A stretch of DNA of 64,000 nt from Semisulcospira habei (lineage: Eukaryota > Mollusca > Gastropoda > Semisulcospiridae). Shown here one piece after another: positions 10,701 through 20,295 of this stretch; the first letter of the stretch is position 1; every line of letters starts with the position of its first letter. The position numbers and the translations under genes were made by a program. Below the pieces are notes generated by a model, which saw only the letters and a program-made list of their open reading frames with translations, was not told the DNA's origin and ran no database searches. The stretch is taken from contig BTPG01000004.1 in assembly GCA_036245525.1 (NCBI GenBank), positions 53,189,810 through 53,253,809 on the forward strand, read 5' to 3'.

Positions 10701-12318
10701 CTTTCTATCTAATCTCATCTGATCTCATCTATCTATCTTTCTATCTAATCTCATCTGATCTCATCTATCTATCTTTCTATCTAATCTCATCTGATCTCAT
10801 CTATCTATCTTTCTATCTAATCTCATCTGATCTCATCTATCTATCTTTCTATCTAATCTCATCTGATCTATCTATCTGATCTAATCTCATCTGATCTCAT
10901 CTAATCTCATCTGATCTCATCTAATCTCATCTAATCTCATCTAATCTCATCTGATCTCATCTGATCTCATCTAATCTCATCTGATCTCATTTTATCTCAT
11001 TTTATCTCATCTGATCTCATCTAATCTCATCTGATCTCATCTGATCTCATCTTATCTCATCTTATCTCACCTGATCTCACCTGATCTCACCTGATCTCAT
11101 CTTATCTCATCTTATCTCATCTGATCATCTAATCTCATCTTATCTCATCTGATCTCATCTATCTATCTTTCTATCTAATCTCATCTGATCTCATCTATCT
11201 ATCTTTCTATCTAATCTCATCTATCTATCTTTCTATCTATTCTCATCTGATCTCATCTATCTATCTTTCTATCTAATCTCATCTGATCTCATCTATCTTT
11301 CTATCTAATCTCATCTGATCTCATCTATCTTTCTATCTAATTTCATCTGATCTATCTATCTGATCTAATCTCATCTGATCTATCTATCTGATCTATCTAT
11401 CTGATCTATCTATCTGATCTATCTATCTGATCTATCTATCTGATCTAATCTCATCTGATCTAATCTCATCTGATCTAATCTCAGCTGATCTAATCTCAGC
11501 TGATCTAATCTATCTATCTGATCTAATCTATCTATCTGATCTAATCTATCTGATCTAATCTATCCATCTGATCTATCCATCTGATCTATCCGATCTCATC
11601 ATCTATCTCTCTATCTCTCTATCTCTCGATCTGATCTGATCTGACCTGACCTGACCTGATCTGACCTGACCTGACCTGATCTGATCTGACCTGACCTGAC
11701 CTGACCTATCTATCTATCTATCCTCATCTGATCTATCTATCTATTTAATCTCATCTGATCTATCTGTCTATCTCATCTCATCTCATCTCATCACATCTCA
11801 TCTATCTATCTATCCTCATCTGATCTATCTATCTATCTATCTATCTATCCTCATCTGATCTATCTGTCTATCTATCTAATCTCATCTGATCTATCTGTCT
11901 ATCTATCTAATCTCATCTGATCTATCTATCTATCTAATCTCATCTGATCTATCTGTCTATCTATCTAATCTCATCTCATCTGATCTATCTCATCTGATCT
12001 ATCTCATCTGATCTATCTCATCTGATCTATCTCTCTATCTCTCAATCAATCAATCTATCTATCTATCTCATCTGATCTATCTATCTATCTCATCTGATCT
12101 ATCTCATCTGATCTATCTATCTATCTCATCTGATCTATCTATCTCATCTGATCTATCTATCTCATCTATCTCATCTATCTCATCTCATCTATCTGATCTC
12201 ATCTGATCTCTCTATCCTAATCTAATCTTATCTATCTAATCTTATCTATCTAATCTATATAATCTAATCTTATCTATCTAATCTCATCTCATCTCATCTA
12301 TGTATCTATGTATCTATG

Positions 12319-12356
<38 letters not shown>

Positions 12357-12357
12357 A
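7748..12357. repeat. 4.6 kb ATCT-type satellite with local higher-order units
   Basis: Continuous array built from ATCT, ATCTA, ATCTC and ATCTG words. Different blocks use different longer units: an ATCTGATCTGATCTATTTAT unit with a CTTATCTC end repeats many times at about 8330-8720, other units occupy 8740-9060 and 9060-9240, and AATCTCATCTGATCTCATCT types lie at 10640-10870. The plus strand is almost free of G except in GATC, so the strands are strongly asymmetric. A small ACCTG block lies at 11640-11705. It sits inside the inferred host intron. Repeat-only frames such as 9670-9870 are not genes. Confidence 0.95.
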
Positions 12358-12804
12358 TACGATTTACTTTCAAGAAACTCAAACAATGTGTCAGTTTTGC
12401 TGTACAGTCGTAAAAATTCGGATTTTTTCATGAAATGACTGAGTTTACATCCCTAAATGTGCCCCAAATATATTCAGCCCAGTGTAGGAAAGATCCATTC
12501 TTACGTGAATGAGTAACTGACTTGACCAAGTCTTCAAACCTGAAACAGCGTAGGCATGCATGAAGTCTGCATGCTTGTCCTCGATATTGAAATCTGGCCG
12601 TTTCTCTCCGGGGTTCTATTAGGGTATTAAAATGGCTTGTTCTTTGTCTTTTCAGCATTTTTTCCCCACATTTGTACATCAAAAGCTAAAAATCATAGGA
12701 GTTAAGTCAAAATAGGAAATACTTGGTCAGTTAGCACTACATTATAAAAGTGTTTTATGCGGAGATAGTTGGAGAAAAAACCCACAATGTTGTGCGCGCC
12801 GATG
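12358..12804. other. Unique-looking non-coding stretch
   Basis: No repeat or confirmed exon. The minus-strand frame 12428-12682 (84 codons) lacks a recognisable domain. An acceptor-like GCTGTTTCAG and a donor-like GTAAGA about 35 bases apart (about 12503-12540) could mark a micro-exon, but phase 0 entry hits a stop, so I do not call it. Confidence 0.4.
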
Positions 12805-12917
12805 GCAAACGATCTTCAATCCGAATGCGTAAAAGGCCATCGGGCCGACGTCGGACGCCGTTGGCCCGCGTACGGCTATGCGCGGGCCAACGGCGGCCGA
12901 CGTCAGCCCGATGGTCT
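12805..12917. repeat. GC-rich hairpin, palindrome family P3
   Basis: Imperfect palindrome with arms CGAATGCGTAAAAGGCCATC and GATGGTCTTTGCAGACTGGG around a very GC-rich centre (GGCCGACGTCGG, GCGCGGGCCAACGG). It is related to the hairpins at 23150-23206, 24240-24287 and 53523-53640, all of which show AAAAGGCC or its complement near the ends. Confidence 0.65.
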
Positions 12918-13004
12918 TTGCAGACTGGGGTACCCGGGTAACAACAGTTACCGCAACTGATGACGCCAGCGGCTGGCATTGCTTGAGGCTGCCAGTAGGC
13001 CTAC

Positions 13005-13139
13005 CTGAGCTGTGTCTGGCGTCGGCGGTATTTGAGATGCTGGGGAGTGAAGCATCGGAATCGCGCCTGCCAAAGCTACCATCATCCAGTGCAGGCGGGG
13101 GTCGCCATATGGCATTTGGGGCTGACCGCTGTACATCAT
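13005..13139 (-). CDS. Host gene exon 3 (45 codons)
   Basis: Predicted internal exon. On the minus strand CTTGTCTTTAAGCAG precedes 13139, and the donor GTAGGCC follows 13005. It is exactly 135 nt, phase 0 at both ends, and encodes 45 residues starting MMYSGQPQMPYGDPRLHW, rich in M, Q and P. The methionine/glutamine style continues the repetitive MFNQQ run at the end of the exon at 14306-14651, whose donor is also phase 0. Function unknown. Phase agreement and matching composition support linkage. No transcript evidence is available. Confidence 0.6.
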
Positions 13140-13167
13140 CTGCTTAAAGACAAGAGCACAGTTTAAT

Positions 13168-13505
13168 CCGTGTGCGTTTCCTAAAGCCTGCGCGGTGGAG
13201 CTTTTTGGTGGAGTGCAGTGTGCGCAGTACTGGCCCCACCCTTTAAACCCTTGGTTCGTTTGCCATGGCCTAGCAAGCTGGGACGGTGGCATCGAGGTCC
13301 TCAGGTCGTAGGTTTTATATCAGACTGTCCTTGTCTTAGTCTCTGGCTCAAAAGCCTTCCCCGGAGACACGGGGGCTTTGATGTCAGGGGTTTCCTCCCT
13401 TAGCCTTTCCGCAGCCAAGCGGCCAGGCCTGCAAGGCAGCAGGGGACTCGTGGGGGTCGGGGTCGTCTATGTCCCGTGCAGATGTGAACATCTGCCCACT
13501 GCCCA
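13168..13505 (-). mobile_element. LINE-A 5' region fragment
   Basis: Second copy of the 5590-5934 sequence, almost identical, starting in the CGTTTCCTAAAGCCTGCGC phrase and ending at GCCCACTGCCCA. The endonuclease part is absent. It lies in the inferred intron between host exons 13005-13139 and 14306-14651. It could be a rearranged LINE-A piece or a separate short family mobilised by LINE-A. Confidence 0.65.
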
Positions 13506-13616
13506 CTGCTAATAGTTCGAAATAAATAAATAAATTTATTGTGTGGGCTTTAATAGCCTTCAGAAGCCTATGTTCAATTAGAAAAAAAAAATCAATGACT
13601 CCATACAACACTAGTA

Positions 13617-13712
13617 TGGATCGACCTAGTTAAAGGGTGGAGCCAGAATAGCTTGGCGCCTATAGGCGCCAAGCTGTTCTGGCACCATCCTTGAATTATC
13701 ATGGACAATCAT
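13617..13712. repeat. P1 palindromic element
   Basis: Member of the commonest hairpin family here (P1): the left arm includes GCCAGAATAGCTTGGCGCC and the right arm is its complement, ending in a variant of TTGAATTATCATGG. The arms have diverged at several positions. Confidence 0.7.
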
Positions 13713-13963
13713 TATTTTGTGCATGCGGTACTCTTCGTTTCAAGTTCCATTTTTTTCCCCCGTGGAATGGGCCAGCTCTTTTTGAATAGATCCATACGAT
13801 CTTTGGTCTGACAGACTTCAATGGATTGTAACAGTAATAACTCGACTTACTGTATCCAAATACACCCCATGCCGTCCGATAAGGTCCAAACTGACTCGGC
13901 ACAGATCAGCCTGCACACTTAACCATTGAGCGCCGAGAAAAATAGAACACCGACCAACTGCAC

Positions 13964-14000
13964 GAGGCATAGATCCTCATGAGCCCCCGCAATTGGGGGA
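13964..14000. repeat. P2 half palindrome
   Basis: Left arm GAGGCATAGATCCTCATGAG followed by CCCCCGCAATTGGGGG, then a poly-G region. The right arm is lost. Poly-G and GGGGGT tracts at 14002-14280 suggest low-complexity expansion after the break. Confidence 0.6.
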
Positions 14001-14305
14001 AGGGGGGGGGGTGCGATTCAAAACATCCCAGAAAAGAAATTTGTTATAGCATTTTAAAGAATTTTGGGTGTGGGGGTGGGGTGGGGGGCGGAAGGGGTAT
14101 GCGTGTGTTAAGACTCTCACCATACCCCAAAATATCAAACAGGGGGACCGGGGGGGGGGGGGGGGTTCCAAACATCCCCAAAAGGTTATTTGTTATAGCA
14201 TTTTTTGTTATAGCATTTTAAACAATTTCGGGTTCGGGGGAGGGGGGATCCGGAACCCCTGTAACCCCCCCCCCCCCAGATTCGCGCCTGCGAAGTACCA
14301 ATTAC

Positions 14306-14651
14306 CTGCTGGTTGAACATCATCTGTTGGTTGAACATCTGTTGCTGGTTGAACATTTGTTGCTGGTTGAGCAAGGGCTGAGCAGTACTGTTGTTCACCG
14401 TCGGCTGATGCCAGGACTGCGCGTGACGAGATGAGGCGCGACTCGTATTCTGCGACACCTTCTTCAGAACAGACACCGTCATGTCAACACCGTCGAATCG
14501 GGGTGCGCTGGCTCGTCTCTCTTTGGTCGTATTGTCCAGAGTTGAGGGGAAAATGTTGACGGTGCCCGAGTTGCTCTCTCGTCTCATTTTGCCCGGGACG
14601 ACATCAGCTTCGTCGTGGCCTCTTTGAGCCAGCCTAGTACTCTCCTCCGGC
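14306..14651 (-). CDS. Host gene exon 2, Q/M-repeat protein
   Basis: Coding exon on the minus strand. The acceptor TAATCTGTGCAG precedes 14651 and the donor GTAATT follows 14306. The 346 nt read open when joined to the 50-nt exon at 14724-14773 (2-base overhang), giving 132 codons in total and a phase-0 end. The encoded part is polar and basic (MRRESNSGTVNIFPSTLDNT, then KERRASAPRFDG) and ends with a short tandem repeat in which MFNQQ recurs three times. It looks like an intrinsically disordered protein segment. No catalytic motif or known domain was recognised. The frame runs on into the intron if splicing is ignored, but the donor match and phase favour splicing. Confidence 0.65.
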
Positions 14652-14723
14652 CTGCACAGATTAAGATTAACAATGAATGGAGGCTACACACATCAAGTAG
14701 TGATCTGGATAACAGAAACTTAC

Positions 14724-14773
14724 CTGATTGAACTTTGAATCGTTTGTTCGAGTTGTTTCTCGCTTTCCTTCAT
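14724..14773 (-). CDS. Host gene first coding exon
   Basis: Starts at ATG 14773 on the minus strand and runs 16 codons plus two bases (MKESEKQLEQTIQSSI) to a strong donor, GTAAGT at 14718-14723. The in-frame TAA a few codons upstream, and the purine-rich, non-acceptor-like sequence before it, suggest 5' untranslated region, so ATG 14773 is taken as the start. Joined to 14306-14651 the frame stays open. No promoter element was identified. Confidence 0.6.
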
Positions 14774-15000
14774 ACTTGATTAAAACTTCAATTGTTTGAG
14801 TTGTTGAATTTTTTCTTTACCCCTTTTTTCAGTTCTTGGAAGCAGCGCTAGACCAAACAGTCTGATGTTTGCATTTGCTTCCCCTTAAGGTTGCAGTGCT
14901 CTGCAACTGTTTTCGCGTAAACTGCGTCACGACAGTTGATTAGCGTGACCGGCTATTCAGAGCATGAGGCTGCCGAGAAAAACTGACCACCACTCATCTG

Positions 15001-15066
15001 CAAGAGGTATAGATCCTCAAGAGCCCCCGCAACATCGGGGGCTCATGGGGATCTATGCCTCTTGCT
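15001..15066. repeat. P2 palindrome, complete
   Basis: Hairpin CAAGAGGTATAGATCCTCAA with GAGCCCCCGC, loop AACAT, then the complementary arm ending ATCTATGCCTCTTG. Two mismatches between arms. Confidence 0.75.
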
Positions 15067-15161
15067 AAAACCAGGTCGAGTCCATTATCCTTTGACGGCT
15101 GGCGATCTTTCATGTTGAATTGACGGGCATTTCCAATTTGCGTCCACGGACAGCGATGCGA

Positions 15162-15376
15162 TTAACTCATTGTACCCCAACACCGAAATCCCCAAATGTT
15201 GCCGTTGTCCTCTGAAGACTGCATTGCAGTGCAGGACACAGATCGACCACGATAGTTCAAGGGTGATGCCAGAATAGCTTGGCGCCCATGGGCGCCAAGC
15301 TATTTTGGCATCACCCTTGAACTATCATGGTCGATCCCTATCTTGCTGTGGTGTGTCTGGGGGTAGAACGAGTTAA
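15162..15376. mobile_element. P1 MITE, complete (215 bp)
   Basis: A non-autonomous element with a near-perfect internal palindrome at 15241-15336 (left arm GATCGACCACGATAGTTCAA, GGGTGATGCCAGAATAGCTT, centre GGCGCCCATGGGCGCC). Outer ends are TTAACTCATTGTACCCC on the left and, as reverse complement, TTAACTCGTTCTACCCCC on the right, so it has about 17-bp terminal inverted repeats that include TTAA. The copy at 27265-27478 has the same length in opposite orientation. Confidence 0.75.
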
Positions 15377-15964
15377 ACCACAAGCAGCATGTGCCTGGGC
15401 TAACCAAGGTTATCGCCAGACCGAGAACCTATTGCTGACTGGGACGGACACGTACCTGGAGTAAGTCGAACTTGCCGATGTGTTGTCTCTGCCATTCCGT
15501 GGAACGCCGGCAGGCGCCTGGCCCCATTGCTTCTGTTGGCGTCCACGGCTATGGTCGGGCACTGACCTGCAGTCAGCGGTGGGGGCTGGGGCTGAGGAGG
15601 GTTTGGGATTGAGGGAGGGGAGCGGGGGGAGAGAGCCGGTAGTGGTGGGGTGGGGGGAAGAAGGGGTGGTGGTGGCAAGGGTTCCAAGGCCGGACCATCC
15701 CGCGTTGACCAAGTCCGTGTCATTCGTCTGCAAACCGGCACCATCGTTATCACTGAGTCACGGTTATCGTCATCACTGATCATGATCATCGACACCACTA
15801 CCACCACCACCACCACCTTCATCGCCACCGACGTCAACATCATCATCGTCATAGGAAGTCATTATTGACCAGTAAAATAACGTGGTTGTGTTTAACCAAT
15901 ATACTGATGTTAAAAGCTGCAAATTTGTACACTGCCAAATGCAAGCTACATTGTCTCGTTTCAA
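15377..15964. other. Non-coding, GC-rich then CAC/CAT repeats
   Basis: No supported gene. 15580-15680 is G-rich and 15770-15860 is a degenerate CAC/ATC trinucleotide run, which gives long but compositionally biased frames on both strands. These are not called. Confidence 0.5.
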
Positions 15965-16055
15965 GACAAGTCTTTATAGATATCTGACATCACTCAAATA
16001 ATATCTAGTTATACGTAGACACACGAATGTACGTATATATTCTAACAATCATGTG

Positions 16056-16122
<67 letters not shown>

Positions 16123-16290
16123 TTAGTGGACTATATATTTTGTATCACTGTGCATTGATGTCCCTGTTTTATGTATATTTTGAACTTAGTTTGTCGTAGT
16201 TGTAGCAACGGCAGGTACAAAAAATGACAGTCACTGACTGTGTTAATATCTTCACAGTTGTAAAATAAAGATTCATTGATTCATTGATAG
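15965..16290 (+). mobile_element. Retroposon-like repeat with internal GT microsatellite
   Basis: Matches 22603-23005 in inverted orientation on both sides of a GT/GC microsatellite (16053-16122). The 3' end carries AATAAAG followed by ATTCATTGATTCATTGAT, i.e. a polyadenylation-like signal and a short repeated tail, as in 3' ends of retroposons. No open frame. Confidence 0.6.
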
Positions 16291-16321
16291 TACTTACAGA
16301 TAAGAATATAGACCAATGGCT

Positions 16322-16400
16322 TTAGTTCAAGGGTGGTGCCAGAATAGCTTGGCGCATAGAGGCGCCAAGCTATTCTTTCACTACCCTTGAACTATTTTAG
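16322..16400. repeat. P1 palindromic element
   Basis: Left arm TTTAGTTCAAGGGTGGTGCC with AGAATAGCTTGGCGC; right arm GGCGCCAAGCTATTCT then CTACCCTTGAACTA. The arms are slightly diverged. Confidence 0.7.
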
Positions 16401-16658
16401 TCAAACGTATTTTACACACTGGTGTATTCCGAATATTGTTTAAATTACACGTGTACACACACACCCACACACACACACATGTTCACGCACGCGCGTAAAG
16501 TCTGCGAGATGTTTGATGTATATCAGCCCCATTCATCTGCTGCCGCCGTTACACAGCAAAAGCCAGCATGTCCATTTTTGATAAAAAGCGAGATCTTCAT
16601 TCTTGTACAATGAAAATCTCGCTTTTCTCACATAATTTATGGACATACTTTTTACCAT

Positions 16659-16854
16659 TTAACCCCATTATCGCCCTACAACAGGAGATGGATCGACCAT
16701 GATAATTCCAGGGTAGTGCCAGATGAGCTTGGGGCCTTCAGGCGCCAAGCTCATCTGGCATTACCCTTGAATTATCATGGTCGATCCATCCCCTGCAACT
16801 GGCACACAGTCGTTGGGTTGCTCATTCAAAATGTGGGAAATGCTGTGGGGTTAA
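16659..16854. mobile_element. P1 MITE with TTAACCCC ends
   Basis: The palindrome 16691-16786 (GATCGACCATGATAATTCCA at the left edge, its complement at the right) lies inside a longer element whose ends are TTAACCCCAT and, as reverse complement, TTAACCCCACAG. It is about 196 bp and non-coding. Confidence 0.65.
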
Positions 16855-16862
16855 ATGGGTTA

Positions 16863-17220
16863 ACGGCAACATGCCCTCGGCAAGCCCTGGCTTTCGCGAT
16901 GAATTGAACACCACACGGGAGGGCCCGAGACAATGAATTGGTCGGCGGCGCGTCACCGAGTCGCGGCGTTCAGTGACTGACGTACAGCCCGCGTGCAAAA
17001 GAGCAAAAGGTCCGCGGGCCGATACCAGGCGCAGCAAGCAGGCCCCGAGTAACAAAGCCTTGCGCGAGGTCGGCCCGCCGTTTTGCCTAGCGTTGGCTTA
17101 CTGTAAGCCTGCGGTAGGTTTGACTGACAGAAAAGCCAATGGGCGACACGCGACAGTGAAACGGCCTTGCACAAATAAAACCGGACGCAGAACGGATGCA
17201 CTTTAGGCTCGCACATTAAC
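16863..17220. other. Non-coding GC-rich stretch
   Basis: No gene found. Contains GC-rich, partly self-complementary phrases (GCGGGCCGATACC, GGTCGGCCCGCCG, AGCAAAAGGTCC) reminiscent of P3 hairpins but too degenerate to delimit. Confidence 0.4.
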
Positions 17221-17228
17221 CCCTCGAC

Positions 17229-17602
17229 AGCCCCCCCCTCCCCCGGGTCTGCCCTGGGGGACTTGGGTGGGGTTAACTACTTTTTAGTTCCCAGGGTCAC
17301 CCTGGTCAGCCCCACAGGGTGAGTTTTCCCCTCTATTCTGGGGCATGCGTTTCTGTCTACCCTTGGTCCATTCACCTGTATTTTCCTTTTTTAAACTCTC
17401 CCTACTGTCTGCGCTGCCTGTAGCTCTTGATGTTGGATGTGTGTTGCGAAATGGTCTTAGCTTTATTTAGCGTATTAGACCGGCTGGCGACCAACATTCA
17501 ATATTCTGTTTATTTTTTTTTTTTCACAACTGAAGCAGTGCAGGCACGTCCTGAGAAAGTCTTGTTGCTTTCGGGACGTTAAGCAATGTACAATTAATCA
17601 AT
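17229..17602 (+). mobile_element. SINE-like retroposon R3, copy 1
   Basis: About 370 bp repeat shared with 29904-30200 and 55493-55845. It runs from a C-rich start through GGGTCTGCCCTGGGGGACTT, a pyrimidine-rich middle, and CGTCCTGAGAAAGTCTTGTT, to AAGCAATGTACAA. CCCTCGAC is repeated immediately outside (17221-17228 and 17603-17610), consistent with a target-site duplication. No A or B box was seen, so its promoter type is unknown. Confidence 0.75.
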
Positions 17603-17654
17603 CCCTCGACTGCCGGGGGCAATTAGACGAACGCTATATACCCATCCGCAATTG

Positions 17655-17714
17655 ACATAAATCCTCATGAGCCCCCGCAGTCGCGGGGGCTCATGAGGAT
17701 TTATGTCTCTTGCT
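17655..17714. repeat. P2 palindrome, complete
   Basis: Perfect hairpin ACATAAATCCTCATGAGCCC with CCGCAGTCGCGGGGG loop region and the complementary arm, then CTCTTG. The core arms match exactly. Confidence 0.8.
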
Positions 17715-18023
17715 AGTCGTGTGTTCTTTGTGCCTACGTCTGGTCCCGTTTCATGTGCGTTCTTCTCGCGAATGTCGGTCAGTGGGCAGTGGTTTCAGAC
17801 GCGAAATCCTCGCCCACTGGCAGTCAATGGGCTAAGGATACTTGCATAGCAACGGATTGTCCTGCCATGGAAAAAAACACAAACCCCACCCCCCAACAAC
17901 AACAACCACGAGCTTGTACACTATCACGTCCGTTGAAAGGGTCGGGTAAATCAAAGAAGCACAGTGGCAATACGCCTGAATTTATCCGTGTTCAGGCCGG
18001 ACTCCACAAATAATAGCTGGACG
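17715..18023. other. Non-coding stretch
   Basis: No feature found beyond a short CAACAACAACAACC run near 17898. Open frames here are short and without recognisable domains. Confidence 0.4.
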
Positions 18024-18352
18024 TTAAAGTACCATTACGCATAAATCTGGAGACACATTTCAGCACTATTTGTGTTTGTTGTGCCTTGTCGACAGACCTA
18101 ATGAACTTTAACAGCAGTTTGGACACGCAGCAAAAGCACACGCGTAATCGCACTTATTTATTCTGCGCAGCCGTTAGCGTGTCAATCTATTTTTAGCTGT
18201 TTCTCGCACTGATAGCGATGTATTTCTAGAACGGAGTGGAGTCATTGTCAGGTTACTTGATAAAGACGACGGGTGCTAAACTGGATTCTCCTGTGTCTAA
18301 ATGAACCATAACTAGACCTGTGTGTGGTGTTTCGTAACCATCTGTTACAGTA
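18024..18352 (+). mobile_element. TTAA element (R4), left part
   Basis: Begins TTAAAGTACCATTACGC and matches 25056-25428 (same strand) and 20296-20680 (opposite strand), with about 85-90 per cent identity by eye. It breaks off at about 18352 after CCATCTGTTACAG. A 93-bp inverted piece of the other end lies at 18513-18605. Non-coding. Confidence 0.7.
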
Positions 18353-18512
18353 GAGTTTGTTTGGCGGTTGTGAGCTTGTAAACACGAACTAATCAACGGG
18401 TACGTAGTACATAGTAACTGCATGATACTTATATACGGATACTAACATAATGCCAGATACTGACATAAAAACCGAATTTAGTATAATGCCGGATACTGAC
18501 ATAACGGATATT

Positions 18513-18605
18513 TAAAGGCCCACTACTGCCGTAACTGTTCAAGGATACATTTCTGTGACAGATTACAAAACGCTACACACAGGTCTAGTTATGATTCATT
18601 TAGAC
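18513..18605 (-). mobile_element. TTAA element (R4), right-end fragment
   Basis: Starts TTAAAGGCCCACTACTGCCG and corresponds to the other end of R4, inverted relative to the neighbouring 18024-18352 fragment. The intervening 160 bp contains ATGCCAGATACTGACATAA and a related ATGCCGGATACTGACATAA, a short degenerate repeat. Confidence 0.65.
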
Positions 18606-18799
18606 AACTGACTCATTCAGCCTTGGCACACCACAGCAAGACATGGATCGAGCATGATAGTTCAAGGATGATGCCAGAATAGCTTGGCACCACCCTTGAA
18701 CTATCATGCTCGATCTGTCTCTAGAATTGTAATACAGTCCTCAGAGGGCAACTTACAAATTTGGGGATTTCGTTCCTGGGGTAGAACTGACGTGTTAAC
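18606..18799. mobile_element. P1 MITE, centre-deleted
   Basis: Palindrome 18646-18715 (GATCGAGCATGATAGTTCAA ... complement ending ATCATGCTCGATC) with the central GGCGCC part lost. Flanks match those of the 15162-15376 and 27265-27478 copies (CACACCACAGCAAGA on one side, TTTGGGGATTTCG on the other). Ends at TTAA 18796-18799. Confidence 0.7.
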
Positions 18800-18817
18800 A
18801 TAATAACGGATACTTAC

Positions 18818-18925
18818 GTCATACAGAGCCTGCTGCTCTAAGACTATTCTCTGGGCTACAGCTGCTTTTCGTTTTCGGGCCCCGGTCAGATTCTGCCCTG
18901 CGTTCGGCTGCTGCTCTTGTGACAT
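18818..18925 (-). CDS. Putative first coding exon, unknown gene
   Basis: From ATG 18925 on the minus strand the frame runs exactly 36 codons to a consensus donor, GTAAGT (18812-18817). The peptide begins MSQEQQPNAGQNLTGARKRK and continues basic and glutamine-rich. It lies 4 kb upstream of, and on the same strand as, the host exon at 14773. Its phase-0 donor cannot be joined in frame to that exon, because an in-frame stop precedes ATG 14773. It may be an alternative 5' exon or another gene. A short ATG exon candidate at 19413-19422 also precedes a donor-like GTTAGT but gives a stop when joined. Function unknown. Confidence 0.35.
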
Positions 18926-19101
18926 ATTTCTAATACAACACCCTGGCAAGCACTGATCCGATAAAAAACCTACTGTCACGAGTCACAATATCCTGTAGGG
19001 GATCCCGGCACCGGCCCGCACGAGTAAACTGCAGTTTGTGTGACCGACACACCTTACATACACTGGTTGACAGCTGGTGTTACTTGAAACACAACCCCAT
19101 C

Positions 19102-19165
19102 GCAAGAGGCGTAGATCCTCATGAGCCTCCGCAGTTGCGGGGGCACATGAGGATCTATGCCTCTT
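19102..19165. repeat. P2 palindrome, complete
   Basis: GCAAGAGGCGTAGATCCTCA TGAGCCTCCGCAG then the complementary arm ending GGATCTATGCCTCTT. Two or three arm mismatches. Confidence 0.75.
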
Positions 19166-19732
19166 TATGAGAATGTTTAGACGCGGGTCATCCGCACGAA
19201 GAGGAGGTCGTGGGTTGTTCAGTGCAGTTTTCATGGTTCACATTGACTCTCAAACGTTTGAGTTGTGTTCACGTGCGCAACTGACAGCCGCACCGACGAA
19301 AAGTACAGTCGAGATTACACACTACAAATGGATTTACGTGGGTGCTGGTCTGTAAATTTGAATCTTACGGTCTATAGCCGCAAGGCCAAATATTAAAATG
19401 TTACAGACTAACCTGCAGACATTGTGGCTACCGTTGGCAGGGTAGATTTTTGCCGGCGAGATTTCTCACAGAATCACACTAATACTCGGATCAATTGCTG
19501 CGAATCGTCCTCTTCCCAGCCTGCCGAGGTACCTAACATACATACGATTATTCATACTGAAACAACACCATCAATAACACGAACAAGAACAAGAACAACC
19601 AACCAAGCAACCAACCAACCAAGTTAAAAAAAAAAAAAACAACCTAACTTAAGCTAAACGAACTGAACCGAACCGAACCCAACTCAACCTAACCTGACCT
19701 AATCTAACCGCTAACCTTTAACTTATATATCT
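19166..19732. other. Non-coding, AACC-rich tail region
   Basis: No supported gene. 19590-19715 is a degenerate run of CCAAC, GAACC and AACCT words with an internal A-tract (19625-19640). It abuts the LINE-E fragment and continues as TTAAC repeats beyond it (20276-20297 and 20677-20695), which is where the R4 copy is inserted. Confidence 0.5.
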
Positions 19733-20246
19733 CTATCTATCTATATCCCGTAGTCTTGCCGACCGTTGGGGCACCACTGATGACTTGGCAACCAGCTCCC
19801 TCCATTCCTCTCTGTTCTCTGCTATTCTCAGCGTATCGCCCAGCTTCAGTCCTGTCCACTCTGAGATATTGTCCTCCCATCTTTTCCTCTGTCTTCCTCT
19901 CCTTCGTCCTCCTTGCACAGTGCCTTGCATGATTGTTTTGGCAAGCCCTGCTGAGCGCGTGACATGCCCATACCACTTCAGTTTGCGTTTTCTCACAATG
20001 GCTAATAAGTCTTCATAGGGCTTGCCTGATTCTGCTTCCCACTTCCTCGTTTGTGATGTGATCTCTGTATGAGATGCCAGGCAGCCTTCGAAAACATCTC
20101 ATTTCAGTGGCTTGTATCCTCCTTTCAAGGTCTGCTGTGAGGGTCCATGACTCGCAGGCATACAAGAACACTGAGATGACTAAGGAGCGCATCAGTCTGA
20201 TCTTGGAGCAGAGTGTGATGTTTCTGTCCTTCCATATGGTCTTCAA
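19733..20246 (-). pseudogene. LINE-E reverse transcriptase C-terminus (RTE-like)
   Basis: Two minus-strand frames, 20013-20246 and 19733-19996, together encode the C-terminal part of a non-LTR reverse transcriptase. The first has LVISVFLYACESWTLTADLE and RCFRRLPGISYRDHITNEEV; the second has KWYGHVTRSAGLAKTIMQGT and GRQRKRWEDNISEW. The frames are separated by a frameshift near 20000-20015. The upstream palm domain and endonuclease are absent. The pattern is that of RTE-type or related LINEs; the clade is not certain. Confidence 0.75.
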
Positions 20247-20295
20247 TCTTGTCAGTGCTGTTGTTGTCTGCCTTTAACCTTTAACTTAACTTAAC

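Noticed and set aside
7748..12357. CRISPR-like array in the ATCT satellite
   Set aside because: There are no unique spacers between uniform repeats. It is a simple-sequence satellite, and cas genes are absent.
12428..12682. 84-codon frame as a further host exon
   Set aside because: A possible acceptor and donor lie inside it, but the required phase hits a stop. Not supported.
14186..14587. Frame reading through the donor at 14306 into the intron
   Set aside because: The extension is GC-tract translation (glycine runs). The GTAATT donor and phase match to 13005-13139 favour splicing.
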